Shown here one piece after another: positions 26,301-36,300 of a DNA stretch of 64,000 nt. The notes beneath the pieces were generated by a model. The model saw only the letters and a program-made list of their open reading frames with translations. It was not told the origin of the DNA and searched no databases. Positions within the stretch are counted from its first letter, which is position 1. Every line of letters begins with the position of its first letter. Position numbers and translations under genes: made by a program. Source of the DNA: Schistosoma mansoni (Eukaryota > Platyhelminthes > Trematoda > Strigeidida > Schistosomatidae); contig NC_031500.1 in NCBI RefSeq assembly GCF_000237925.1, positions 11,743,753 through 11,807,752 of the forward strand, read 5' to 3'.

Positions 26301-27837
26301 ATAACGTTGCTTCACTGCTTTGTGGACCAGACCTTTAGGTCAAAGGCTTGGAAAGTGACCCTCTAATGAAACCGCCTGTTTCTGTTTGGGCGACAAGGCA
26401 GTGTTCCAGTCTTCACACAAATCGAATGACGAAGTGAGCTTAACGAAAAACTAATTTGTTTGCTATCTGCATTTGCCGATTGGTCACTGGGTTGGTAATG
26501 GGGCTTGAAGAACAATAAGCATTAGGGCGTTGGTTATCGTTTATTGCTCAGTGTTTAAATTCGTGAAATCGGTCAACAGTCCGACCGATAATATGACATG
26601 TGATATCAGTTAGGAATTTTCAAGCTTTAGCAAACCCGTAACAGCTCTTTTCTCAAGACAACAAATAAATAGGTTGATTTTCGTATGATGTAGTTTGATT
26701 GAGGGTGGTGAAATCCTAGTCGATTCACTCTCAACCATAGTGTTAAGAGGTTGTGAATGTTTTGCATCTTTCCTTTATCTTCACTTGTTGGATGTTAATC
26801 ACTATTATTCTTAAAACTTTGGAAAGTATGTTAATTCATGTGTGTTTATCACGACATGGTATATTGATGTGTCTTGAACTAACGCCAATAATACCTAGTT
26901 TCGATACATGACTAGATCCATTTCCCCTTTTTTCTTAGTCTTGGGTAGTCTGAAGAATAAATCTTTCAAAAATTATTTGATATTAACTGGAAATTTATTC
27001 ATAATATATAATCATGTACAATGACCTTAAAAACTGCAGTACTTACTAAGCCACTGCCCATACAGAAAATAATGTTTTCGAATCTAAATTGTAGTTTTAA
27101 TAAAGGAAAGATCCTGTGGAGCAATTCAGTACGAGAGATTAGGCATTCGTATTCACGAAATGAACTGTAAGTCAATAGTTTTCTAGGGATTTAACATTCC
27201 CAATACCATATACCCTTTTCTTGTTAACTTCAATCATTAACAACTGAGACAAAGGTGTGATTTTGTTGCAAATCTATCCTAACGAAGCCAGCTGCTACTT
27301 TGTTAGGCCTTCTTGCTAGTCAGGTAACAACTCTGTGATCGATTGAAGTTTAACAATCTACGCGCATTCATAAGAAGGAGAATATAGCATTGAAGTACAT
27401 CGGTTTATTATTGTGTTACATTGGTTTTCCAATTAATTTATTCTAATTAAACTTTCCCATCTGTGTTGAGGCCCATCATATCAAGATAGATTATCAGTTG
27501 ATTTGCTTTAAATTGCTATTGGCCAGTGATGATGGTTTCAGAATAGAATCTGAAAATAATCCTATTGCATACAACTTGTCACAAATTACAATGATACTAT
27601 TCCTACCATTTAAAAAATCAAGTGAACACACTGATTTGTTAATTAATAATTTTTTATTTTTCCCTGTTTGATAATAATTTAAATGGAATAATCTTACTTC
27701 ACTTTGTTTTTTTTGCATTTTGATAGTCATGTGTAGCATCTATAATTCATACGAAATTATTACCAGCTCTACAATGTCTTGATTTGAATGCATTACATGG
27801 TGAGATAGAACAATTGGCTTTTCAAATGCTTCATTAG
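16922..27837 (+). CDS. CARD-domain protein with helical C-terminal region (five-exon model)
   Basis: The model joins 16922-17396, 19693-20006, 23571-23877, 25459-25814 and 27727-27837. All four junctions use GT/AG and agree in phase (1, 0, 1, 0), giving 520 aa and a TAG stop at 27835. Residues about 1-100 form a CARD: alternating helices with LVSDLESMDIIDHL, LITPTDYESI, RAGVRCLIACLLRR and FLNILKEDYSHLFDLL. A CARD mediates homotypic assembly of apoptotic or innate-immune complexes. The C-terminal exons are rich in Leu/Ile helices and contain two similar units, KLVTEKLIPTLQHFNLWNL and SIIHTKLLPALQCLDLNAL, which suggest helical repeats. I see no NB-ARC, kinase or caspase domain. Candidates would be an Apaf-1/caspase relative with a lost effector, or a new architecture. 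The link between the CARD exon and the rest rests on strand and phase only. Confidence 0.65.
17400..19690. other. First intron of the CARD-gene model
   Basis: No exon recognised. 18990-19090 has a tRNA-like SINE fragment (TGGTTCAATCCCG, GTTACCACTAAGC). An additional exon here cannot be excluded. Confidence 0.5.
19693..20006 (+). CDS. CARD-gene exon 2 (probable)
   Basis: After the acceptor TTTTTAAAAATCTATCAG the frame reads DIIFNIISTICSHPIAVMNW and on to an acidic stretch, ending VNVDTGKFNA at donor GCT/GTAAGT. It enters in phase 1 and leaves in phase 0. There is no recognised domain; hydrophobic helices dominate. Confidence 0.6.
20010..21775. other. CARD-gene intron, unannotated part
   Basis: AT-rich with no repeat or exon recognised. 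The short frames on either strand lack splice support and family motifs. Confidence 0.5.
21777..22264 (-). repeat. ~520 bp retroposon copy, diverged subfamily
   Basis: Reverse-oriented copy in the third intron of the CARD gene, from AAATAAAATT-like 3' end at 21777 to the GGTATGACCTAAGG-like 5' end. It shares changes with the 25990-26430 copy, which suggests an older subfamily. Confidence 0.8.
22706..23224 (+). repeat. ~520 bp retroposon copy
   Basis: Full-length copy, CCCCCAAATGCTCTGG to ATATTTATGTGTTGAAGTG. It contains a TATATAG motif near its 5' end (22790s). Its 3' end abuts a reverse-oriented hammerhead SINE at 23228. Confidence 0.85.
23228..23397 (-). repeat. Hammerhead SINE (Smα-like), decayed ribozyme
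   Basis: On the minus strand a tRNA-like head (TGGTCTACATG, B-box-like AAGTTCGAATCAGG) precedes a hammerhead region with CTGAGGA, stem II TCC/GGA, and TAAA in place of GAAA. The G12-to-U change should disable cleavage. Confidence 0.75.
23571..23877 (+). CDS. CARD-gene exon 3 (probable)
   Basis: The acceptor TTATTTTATTTTAAG is followed by QLIRKLVTEKLIPTLQHFNL and an Asn-rich loop, ending at AAAT/GTAAGT in phase 1. The LIPTL..FNLWNLA unit recurs as LLPAL..LDLNALH in the last exon, hinting at a repeated helical pair. Confidence 0.6.
23880..25090. other. CARD-gene intron with SINE-like fragment
   Basis: 24470-24620 carries a decayed Smα-like stretch (GTCTGGATGTGATTGAATCC, AAGACTCGGACCC). The rest is featureless. 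Confidence 0.45.
25095..25290 (-). repeat. Hammerhead SINE (Smα-like), ribozyme lost
   Basis: Keeps the tRNA-like head (CGCGCGAGACC, B-box-like TTGGGTTCGATCCCC) and the 3' tail. The core region (GCATCCACA...) no longer has CTGANGA. Confidence 0.65.
25459..25814 (+). CDS. CARD-gene exon 4 (probable)
   Basis: The acceptor is TTTCTTTTCTTACAG and the donor AAAAG/GTAAGA. The 119 residues are Leu/Cys/Ile-rich and helical (LILLDWPFLLHELNVC, HIALVIVFCTILQNTL). Phases in (1) and out (0) agree with the neighbouring exons. The hydrophobicity is scattered, more like a helical-repeat core than a membrane segment. Confidence 0.6.
25990..26430 (+). repeat. ~520 bp retroposon copy, diverged
   Basis: Begins CCTCGTACAACTAAGGG and ends near ACACAAATCGAATGAC; the last ~70 bp of the family are missing or replaced. 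Lies in the last intron of the CARD gene. Confidence 0.75.
26435..27720. other. CARD-gene last intron, featureless
   Basis: No repeat, exon or RNA gene recognised apart from the retroposon copy just upstream. Confidence 0.5.
27727..27837 (+). CDS. CARD-gene last exon
   Basis: The acceptor TTTTTTTGCATTTTGATAG is followed by 36 residues, SCVASIIHTKLLPALQCLDL to LAFQMLH, and a TAG stop at 27835-27837. It continues exon 4 in phase 0. An RTE-like 3' end in opposite orientation begins about 55 bp downstream. Confidence 0.6.
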   Translation, partial: SCVASIIHTKLLPALQCLDLNALHGEIEQLAFQMLH

Positions 27838-27889
27838 AATTTTTCTTGTAAATTCTATGTATAACACTATTTAAGTTAAAGCGTTGTTG

Positions 27890-28200
27890 AATTAAGACTT
27901 CCTTACTTACGCCTGTTATCCCTCGTGGAGGAGGAAAGGCCGCCCAACAGGATTCTCCATTGAACTCTGTCCTGGGCAATCCTTTCCCGTTGCTATTCAT
28001 TCTTTTGATGTCTGCTCCCAATTCCGACGCAATGTGTCCCTTGATTTTCCTTTTCAGAATTCCAAGTTAGTGCTTGCTTTGTGATTCAGTCTGATGATTT
28101 CTGCAATGTATGTTCTGTCCACTTCCAACGTCTTTTCCTAATTCCCTCTTCAGTTGGAAGCTGGTGAATTTTGACTGCTTTGAGACAAGTTATCCCAATC
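27890..28200 (-). mobile_element. RTE/SR2-like LINE 3' end
   Basis: On the minus strand: GADIKRMNSNGKGLPRTEF and the (GTAA)n-type tail GGCGTAAGTAAG. It starts about 55 bp downstream of the CARD-gene stop. Confidence 0.75.
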
Positions 28201-29170
28201 TCTTTTTCCATTTATCTTTATGATGTCAAACAAGATTATGTTTTTTGTACATAACTCCAAGCATTACAGATCATTTATAAATAGTTTTGTTTATACACCC
28301 ATTTTTTAGAGTTAGTCGTTACTGTTAAGTTTCTTTTTTTTACAGGATTTAGCCATCAGCGACTGAACTGTTTTTTACTTTTATAGCTGTAAAATAAAAA
28401 AATGTTCTGAAGACTGCTTTTTGAATTTTACTCTCATAAATGTTATCATTTTCAGTTGAACAGTAATAATACATTATGTATATACATTTGAGAAAGGGGT
28501 TACAAAATTGTTTTGTTTTAGACGAACACGATCTTGCTATTCTCCTTCAACTGTTTTTATCTCTTGATCCTATACACATCTTCAATTTGAATACATTTCT
28601 TAAATAATATCTAAGAAAGTGTGCTGCTAGATCTATGTATCGACTATTATTTAACCCAACGAAAAGAGTTACACATCAAGATCAGAAAAATGATATTTAT
28701 TGAAATTACGTTACCCATAGAGTTCTGAATAAATTTTAAGTTGACAAATTCCAAATCTTAAAATATGATCCATTGCACAAGAATACCTGCAGTTTATAGT
28801 TAATACTATTCATTAATGTGAATTAGCATAGGACAAATTATAATAAGTATAGAAAAATAAGTTAAACAACAACTAACTATTAAAGAACGACATGGTCTAT
28901 CCAAAATACTCTTTACAAGTGTATCAACCTGAAGATATATTATTTCGAAATGCTCTAACGCGCTATATCTTAAATCTACAAGACTTTAAAGAGCTTGTTG
29001 AGTGAAAGTATTATATTGTTGTATATCTTCAGTCTGGTCTAAACAAACTCAATTACTAGTAACCTAGGTATTCCCATTTTATATTTCGATCAACAGTCAA
29101 TCACCAGTTAGTTTAGGACTAAATAAGAACAAGTTATTTTATTAATATTACGCGTTCACGGTGTTTTTTT
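28200..29170. other. Intergenic between CARD gene and LST2
   Basis: The two genes converge here. No terminator-like or coding feature was identified; several AATAAA-like sites are present by composition. Confidence 0.5.
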
Positions 29171-29172
29171 TA

Positions 29173-29475
29173 GGAAAGTGAGATGAAAAGCGAAATCTTC
29201 GCTTAAACTGGGTTGATGGATACAGAGGGTTTACCTAGGGGATTTTGAAAACCACGATCCCAGACCATTTTTGACTATCGGTTACCATGGAACACCGTTT
29301 CCTGACGTTGCTCCGTTTACTAGTACTAGTATTTGACATTCTTACGTTAAAGGTTAGGGGATTGTCTCCCCCCTCCAAGGAAACCATTCGCTTCGGTCAG
29401 TCAGTATCCCAACCCTCACACAAATACTATAATTTCGTTCGGCGCATCCAGTTTTATGTGAACTAAATAAAAAAG
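29173..29475 (+). repeat. ~520 bp retroposon copy, 5'-truncated
   Basis: Starts in the middle of the family at the GAGATGAAAAGCGAA stretch and ends with AACTAAATAAAAAAG. Several small gaps relative to the other copies. Confidence 0.7.
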
Positions 29476-29929
29476 ATCAAACGATTCTATCGAAGTCAAA
29501 AATATATTTCTATGTACATAATATATCATTCACGGCAAAATGAATACAGACCAACTTTGTAGGATAGTTACTTACACTGAAAATATTATGAAAATAAAGT
29601 TAAATATAAATAACTAGTAAGTAAATAAATCATAAAAAATGATAATAATAGTAATGATGATGTGAATTGAGCAATGTGTACAGCTGCTTTGAAAGCTGAA
29701 TTTACTTTTTATTCACATAAGAAATCAAAGTAGGATAAAGACAAGTATCATAGTGATGTTTATTTCATTTTAAAAGGGATAGTAAACAACCCACTAACGT
29801 GATGAGAAGATACTTTATATGTATGTGATTATGAATAAATAGAAAATAATTATAAGAATAGTTACTAACAAACTTATCTAGAAAGACATAAATAGTAAAC
29901 GATCTGAGATTTACTAATGATAATATCAT

Positions 29930-30336
29930 TTATTGAATAATCTGTGGACTTAAAAATTCATAACATTCAGAACATATACGAACAGGTTTATTATTAGCTA
30001 ATCCTTCAATAGGTTGCCAATAATTACAACATTTTGAACAGAATATATGACCACAACGACGACAATGATGACGTCGCCAAATTAATGTAAATGGACGATT
30101 ACATGAAGCACAATTACGTCCAACAATATATGAACATTGTAAATCATTTAAGTCAATTGAATCATCATCATCACCACCATCATGATTATCAAATTTCAAC
30201 TGATCAATATGATTTTCATAAGATGGTGAATCAGGTTGCCATGCTGGTAGATAATTGAATATATGATCAGTGGGATTTTGTGTTCCTTCAAAGGAAATAC
30301 TTAAATTTAATGCTTGAAGTCTCTGTGAAAATGTAC
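29930..30336 (-). CDS. ZFYVE28: LST2 exon 8: FYVE zinc finger and stop
   Basis: A strong acceptor (poly-T tract, TCTCAATTAAG at 30337-30347) gives phase 1 entry, agreeing with exon 7. The FYVE domain has CASC, RRHHCRRCG, FCSKC, KPVRICSEC and a stop after SPQIIQ. The R(R)HHCRxCG and RIC motifs that contact PtdIns(3)P are intact. The WxxD motif (WVPD in human LST2) is not at its usual place, where YIVG stands. A HisAsp/Asp-rich stretch precedes the finger. Confidence 0.9.
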
Positions 30337-33300
30337 CTTAATTGAGAAATAAAAAAAAAGATATCGGTTTTTATTAATCTGAAATCGAAAATCACTCACT
30401 AATTTGAAATATATGATGAATGTGAATAAAGACTACACATCGAAAGAAACCATGTATCACATGATTGATCCACAAGATTTATCAGTAACTACTTTAAGTG
30501 AACAATTAAGATTCTACGACATCTTATTATCCCCACAAAAAAAGTACTTGTTAAAATTCTGTCTAAAAGAGGATGGTCTTAACGAGTGCAATAACCGTCG
30601 ATTAAACTTCAATATCGTACTAACCTTTCTTGGCACTAATTCAAATATCACATATGAAACAACAAGCCTACTGAGAAAGTGTAACTCATATAACAGACTT
30701 CCACTAGTTTTCTTAGTTGTAGTGATCTGTTTACTTGTATCGAAAAAAAATTTGGTGACGAATGTCTCCAAATTACTCAGCAGTACCCCCCCCCCCATAA
30801 GGAGATATTTAATGGGTATGAGTCGTTCAGTGGATACGGGTAACACTTTCCGAGTGATAAATAGATAGAGTGGTGGTAGACTCTTACGTTGCACAGAAGT
30901 AAGAGTTCTTATTTCTAACTCAATGTATGCAAAAAAAAGTTTGGTTCAGTTGGTACTGCCATAGTGATCGATTAATTTTCGACCTCCACCATGAAACCAG
31001 CCGTGAAAGGTTTCAAGCAAGACAAAATGAAGTGAATTCATGTCATCTCATAATATTTGTTGGTTTTTGTTATACAAAAGTTAATCAACGGAACTAATTG
31101 CATGAAGTTAATTGAATTAATATTAACATTGTAGGTTTGATGTAAGTATTAAATAATTCTGAACATATACAACAGGGTTTAAATTATCGTATGACTGAGG
31201 ATTCGACAAACTAAAGCATATCTATGTCTTAGAAATATTGCTTGCATCTACCGGGACCACTGTGTAAGTAATAGTGAGGTTAGACGCAGGGGTATCAGGG
31301 AATGATGGTAAATTAGTTTATTAGATTGTGAATCTTCATTGACCGAGATGGTTGGGCCACGTATTACGCATGACCAACCACTGACTACGACGGCGCGCAA
31401 TGCTGACTAGTGTTAGAGACTGATAGAAGAAAATTTGGCGCGGCCAAACCAAAACGTGACATCGGTCCATAAGGTCACTAACTTCTGGTCTGAGTCATGT
31501 TGGTAGATGCAGACTACTTGGTTGGGGTCCGTGCGACTATTGTAAACCTGTTTTCTCTTAACCTCACTATTCTAACAGTTATTACAATACTTCCTGGTAC
31601 TTGAAAATGAACAGAAAGCAAAAAGAACGCATACAAAAAGTTGACTAAGAAAGTTACAGACGGATCTACAAATACTGAAAGAACACCTTCTAAATGGATG
31701 ACTAGATAGTCTGACCAAAATAAAGCTAGATAGACTTGGTGAATACAAATCTAGCATAAGAGAGTGAGAGTTGGTATTTAAATGTATAAATGAAAACTGT
31801 AGTCGATTATTCGCAACTAATAAAGAAATGCATCGGCATTATTTAAATGACTATGGATCAAAAGAAACTGATGCATACACCCTCCCGATAAATAATTGCC
31901 TAAAAACATATAAAACTAGAGGATGGCTATTGCGGCATCTTAAAACATGTCACACACAAAAAGAAACTGAAAGAAAAATGACGAAATGGGTCCGGGAGGG
32001 ACAACAATGTGGACCTAACAAGAGAGAGATAATGACGGTAAACAAAGTGTAAACAGTAAATTACACAATTGTCCGTATGAAAGCTGTACAAAACAATTAT
32101 CAACTTGGGAAGGGATAGTAAATCACTGCTATTTCCTGAACTGAGTTATCTTTGTACTTAATCAGTATGTTAGTTTTATAAAACGGTAGAATAGTTAGAG
32201 CATCAGGTAATATAAGATCATAGTGCAACCACTGATTCTGTTATACTTTAATTATATACTGAGAATGTTTTTATCAGAAGGGGCTTTTGTGGAGATTTCA
32301 GTATTTGCATAGTTGAAATCATGAGTCCACCATGGAAAAGCTGGAAGCACTGGACGGCCGTTTCGTCCTATTGTGGGACTCCTCAGCAGTGCACATCCAC
32401 GATCCCGTCCAGTGCTTCCAGGTTTTCCATTGTGGTCTAGCTTCAATTGACTCATGATTTCAACTATGAAAATGTTTTGTTTATAGCTGGTTAAGAACGT
32501 TGTCAATGAACACTTTATTCACGCTTCTCCTTTTCATACNNNNNNNNNNNNNNNNNNNNNNNNNNNNNNNNNNNNNNNNNNNNNNNNNNNNNNNNNNNNN
32601 NNNNNNNNNNNNNNNNNNNNNNNNNNNNNNNNNNNNNNNNNNNNNNNNNNNNNNNNNNNNNNNNNNNNNNNNNNNNNNNNNNNNNNNNNNNNNNNNNNNN
32701 NNNNNNNNNNNNNNNNNNNNNNNNNNNNNNNNNNNNNNNATATATATATATATATATATATATATATTGAAAATTCACAGGAATATACCATCAAAAATTC
32801 AATATTGTTCACATGTTGGTAATCTGTCAAACGACATTGAAATAATGATAACTTGGTGGTCATAGTGCTGAACTGTCAGTCAGTGGATCACAGGTTCAAA
32901 TGATACTCTGTCAACTTTGATTAGGGCCGCTGAGTAGTCTTCATACAAACAATTTGGCTCAAAATTGAGCACATACACTTATATTTGGTGAATGAACTAA
33001 GTTGTATAACAAGTACTATTACTCATGTGCTTTCATAGATTACAATATACTAAAAGGTACATAATACACACAGATTGAATAAAAACTTACTACGTTGGTT
33101 ATGATTATTATTCACAGGTGAAATTGACTTTGAATTTGTGCATATTATCAAATTGTCCACATCATCATTATCATCATCTAAACAGGCTGCAATATCCAAG
33201 CCAATCTCATCAACAGTTTGTCCAATATTTAGAGTAGTCTTAACATTACTATTAGGAGCTGTCATTTTTTCATCATTCAAAATATCTTCTGATATTAATC

Positions 33301-36300
33301 CAGTATGTTTATGAATTGGTTCTGATGATTTCATTAAACAATTACTGGTTGCTGTATCGATTGAATAAGAACATTTATTACTATTATTCATAGAAGAATT
33401 AGTAGTACAATTACGTAAATATAAATTAGATTCTTTAAATAATTTATGTACATTAAATTGATTTGGTGATAATGATGATGTTGACGATGATGATGATTTA
33501 TCACGACGATGATATTGCATTACTTCATTCCAATTAAATAAATTAGCTAAATCACGAAGTTTTTTTTCACTTGCTATTAGATTGAATAAATTCAATTCTA
33601 ATTCTTCTTCTAATTCATTTTCTTCATCAATGAATTGTTTATTTTTAATTTCTTCTATACTTTTATTAACAATATTATCAGATGTATTACCGGAAAGAAT
33701 TGGATTGGCATTTTGCAAATTATTATTATTATTATTATTACTGTTGTTCATAGAAGAAGAGTCAAAAGATTCGACAATATCGATCTCATCATTAGTATCA
33801 TGCATTTCAATTACTTTCTACAATCGAAGAGAGAATACAAGAAAGAGGAAAAATATATTCAATTAATAATATTTAAGTGTGAGAATGAGATGAATAAGAA
33901 CATGCCTATCAAATCTAATCAATCAGTTGTAGAGTTTACTAATATAGAAGTTCGTTTTACATCAAATACAGAGTAATGAAATTCTTCTTGTTAACCAATA
34001 GATACAAATGACTACCGACCACGCGGCTCCTTCAATGGCTAATCAAAATATAAAGACAACAATTCTTAACCATGTATTTTTCTTACAGTTCAAACTTAAA
34101 TGATTCTATACAACAATAATACGAACATAATACACTACAAAAAGAAATTACAACCTGTACATAACTAGGTTAAATAAGCCCCCAAATGCCCTGGTATGGC
34201 CGAGAGTGGGGAGAGTCCACTCTCCCTCTTGAAATACTCTCACATGGCCACGCGTAATATAGCCTCTGTCAGGGAAGTCCTACTCAATGCCTTCTCGCAC
34301 CGTGGGTGTTGTTTATGAAATTGAGAGGACGAAAAGCGAATGTCTGGCGCTTTAACCGGGTCGGTGGACACGGAAAGTTCACCTAGGGGAGTTGGAAAAC
34401 CCTGATTCCAAACCAATGGTGCACATGGACTCCAGTATCCTGAAGGAACAAATGGTGTATGAACCAATTGTTTGTCACCGGCTACCATGGGACTACATCT
34501 CCTCACGATGCTCCACTGTCTTGTGGATCAGATCTTTAGGTCAAAGGCTCGGGGTGTGGCTCCTTAAGAAAACCACCTGCTTCGGTTTGGGCACCTGGGC
34601 AGTATCACAGCCCTCACACAAATCAAATGAGATTTGTATGGCGCAAATGTATCTGGTGCTCCTTTGTACCAATATTTATGTGTTTAAATAAAATAAAATC
34701 ATTGAGTCACAAGTGTTTTTGTAAGCATGGATTGATAGTAGTTTGTAATTTTAATGGTAGTATCGAGGTGTTTTGCTCAGGGTGTACATATACTAAAAGA
34801 AGTTTCATTTGCAGTACTTCATATTAGGAGCAGGAGGATTGAAATAATTAAAAATGAAATAAAGTTCATCCTCGTTACACAGGTCAATAGTCGTATGAAC
34901 TCAGCAGTTAATTGGATAAAGTATTAAGTATTTGAAGCAAAAATCATTAGATTCGAGTTTCAGTTTAAACATCGAAACTGGAATGCAGGTACATACTGTT
35001 TATGAGTCCAAAATGGAACGTCTTGGAGTTCACTTTTATTCTCTATCAAACTGCTTAAAAATACTTCAGAATAAATAGATTAAACAGAATTTGTATGGTT
35101 GAAAGTGGATTGAATGAATAATAATAATAAATGATTGAACAGATTCACTGCAAATTAACTCAAATACCTTCATATTGAATATAATGTCAAAATTTCAGAT
35201 CACTCACTCTTCTATATACACACGTTTTGACCATACACTAATAATCGATAATGGGTGAAATTCAGTAATACAGTTAGAAAAGTGTAAAATTATTTTTAAA
35301 GGAAAATTATGAAATAAAAATTTTAATGCTTCAAACGAGAAAGAAAAACAATTCTAGACCAGAGTTGAAGGCTAACTGCTTTAAGGAAATAAAGAACTTT
35401 AAGGATAACAAATCGGGTAAACAGCCACGAGAAAGTTTCTAAGAAATATATATATATATATATATATGAGCGTACCTGTAAAATAAACCGTAACTCTGTA
35501 GGATATTCTCTAGCAAATCGATCAGCCACAGACGAAATGGATTTATACAATCGATGTAAACCAGGAAGACAAGTTTTCCATATATGACTTTTCTGGTATG
35601 AAGTAATTAAATTATTAGGAACTGAACTAGGTGTTAGAAGAGATGACAAAGACATTCGAGATCCACGAGTAGTAGTAGTGATTGTTTTAATTTCATTAGG
35701 TACTTCCTGTAGAGAACAATTTGGATTTGTTTGTTGTTCAGAATCTGATAATCTGGATGATAATTTTTGATTGTAAATCAAATTCGGTAATCCGTTTGGT
35801 CCAAGCCATCGCGTTAATCGACATAATTGATCTGGTCGAAGAGCAAACAACTGTCTGCATAAATAGGCTAATTCAGAACGAGATGAACTAAACATGAATG
35901 GCAAACGATGACTGAAAAGTGTAAACAAAGACAAAACAAAAAACAAACGGGTTTTATAATCAAAAATTAACTTGAATGGGTAGGTTTAGTAAATGTTGGT
36001 TTAATTTGTAGGCTACATTCACCACAGGTTAAGCTCAGTTGGGGCACCACTGAAAAGCAAGAAGCGCTGGAAAACTGTGATGTTTCATGTTAATATGGGC
36101 ACTTCAGTAGCCCACAGCCACAGTCCCACCAGGGATAGAGTCTAGGAACGTCAGGTCTCGCGGCGGACATTTAAGTATTAGGATCATAACAGCCACCTTA
36201 CCAGTGACTTATTGAAGTTTGAATAAGAAATCATGATGGTTGGAGTTCAGACATGTCAGGAGTAAAACAGTTATCACTAATGGTGTTAGGTGACCGTCGT

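Noticed and set aside
30404-30894. Long open frames on both strands next to the FYVE exon
   Set aside because: No domain, no splice support, and a C11 run interrupts the region; the strong acceptor at 30337 joins the FYVE exon directly to exon 7.
33582-33976. Plus-strand leucine/isoleucine-rich frames
   Set aside because: They are the antisense of the poly-Asn/poly-Ser LST2 exon 7.
34240-34506. 88-codon minus-strand frame as a host gene
   Set aside because: It lies wholly within the ~520 bp dispersed retroposon and recurs in other copies.
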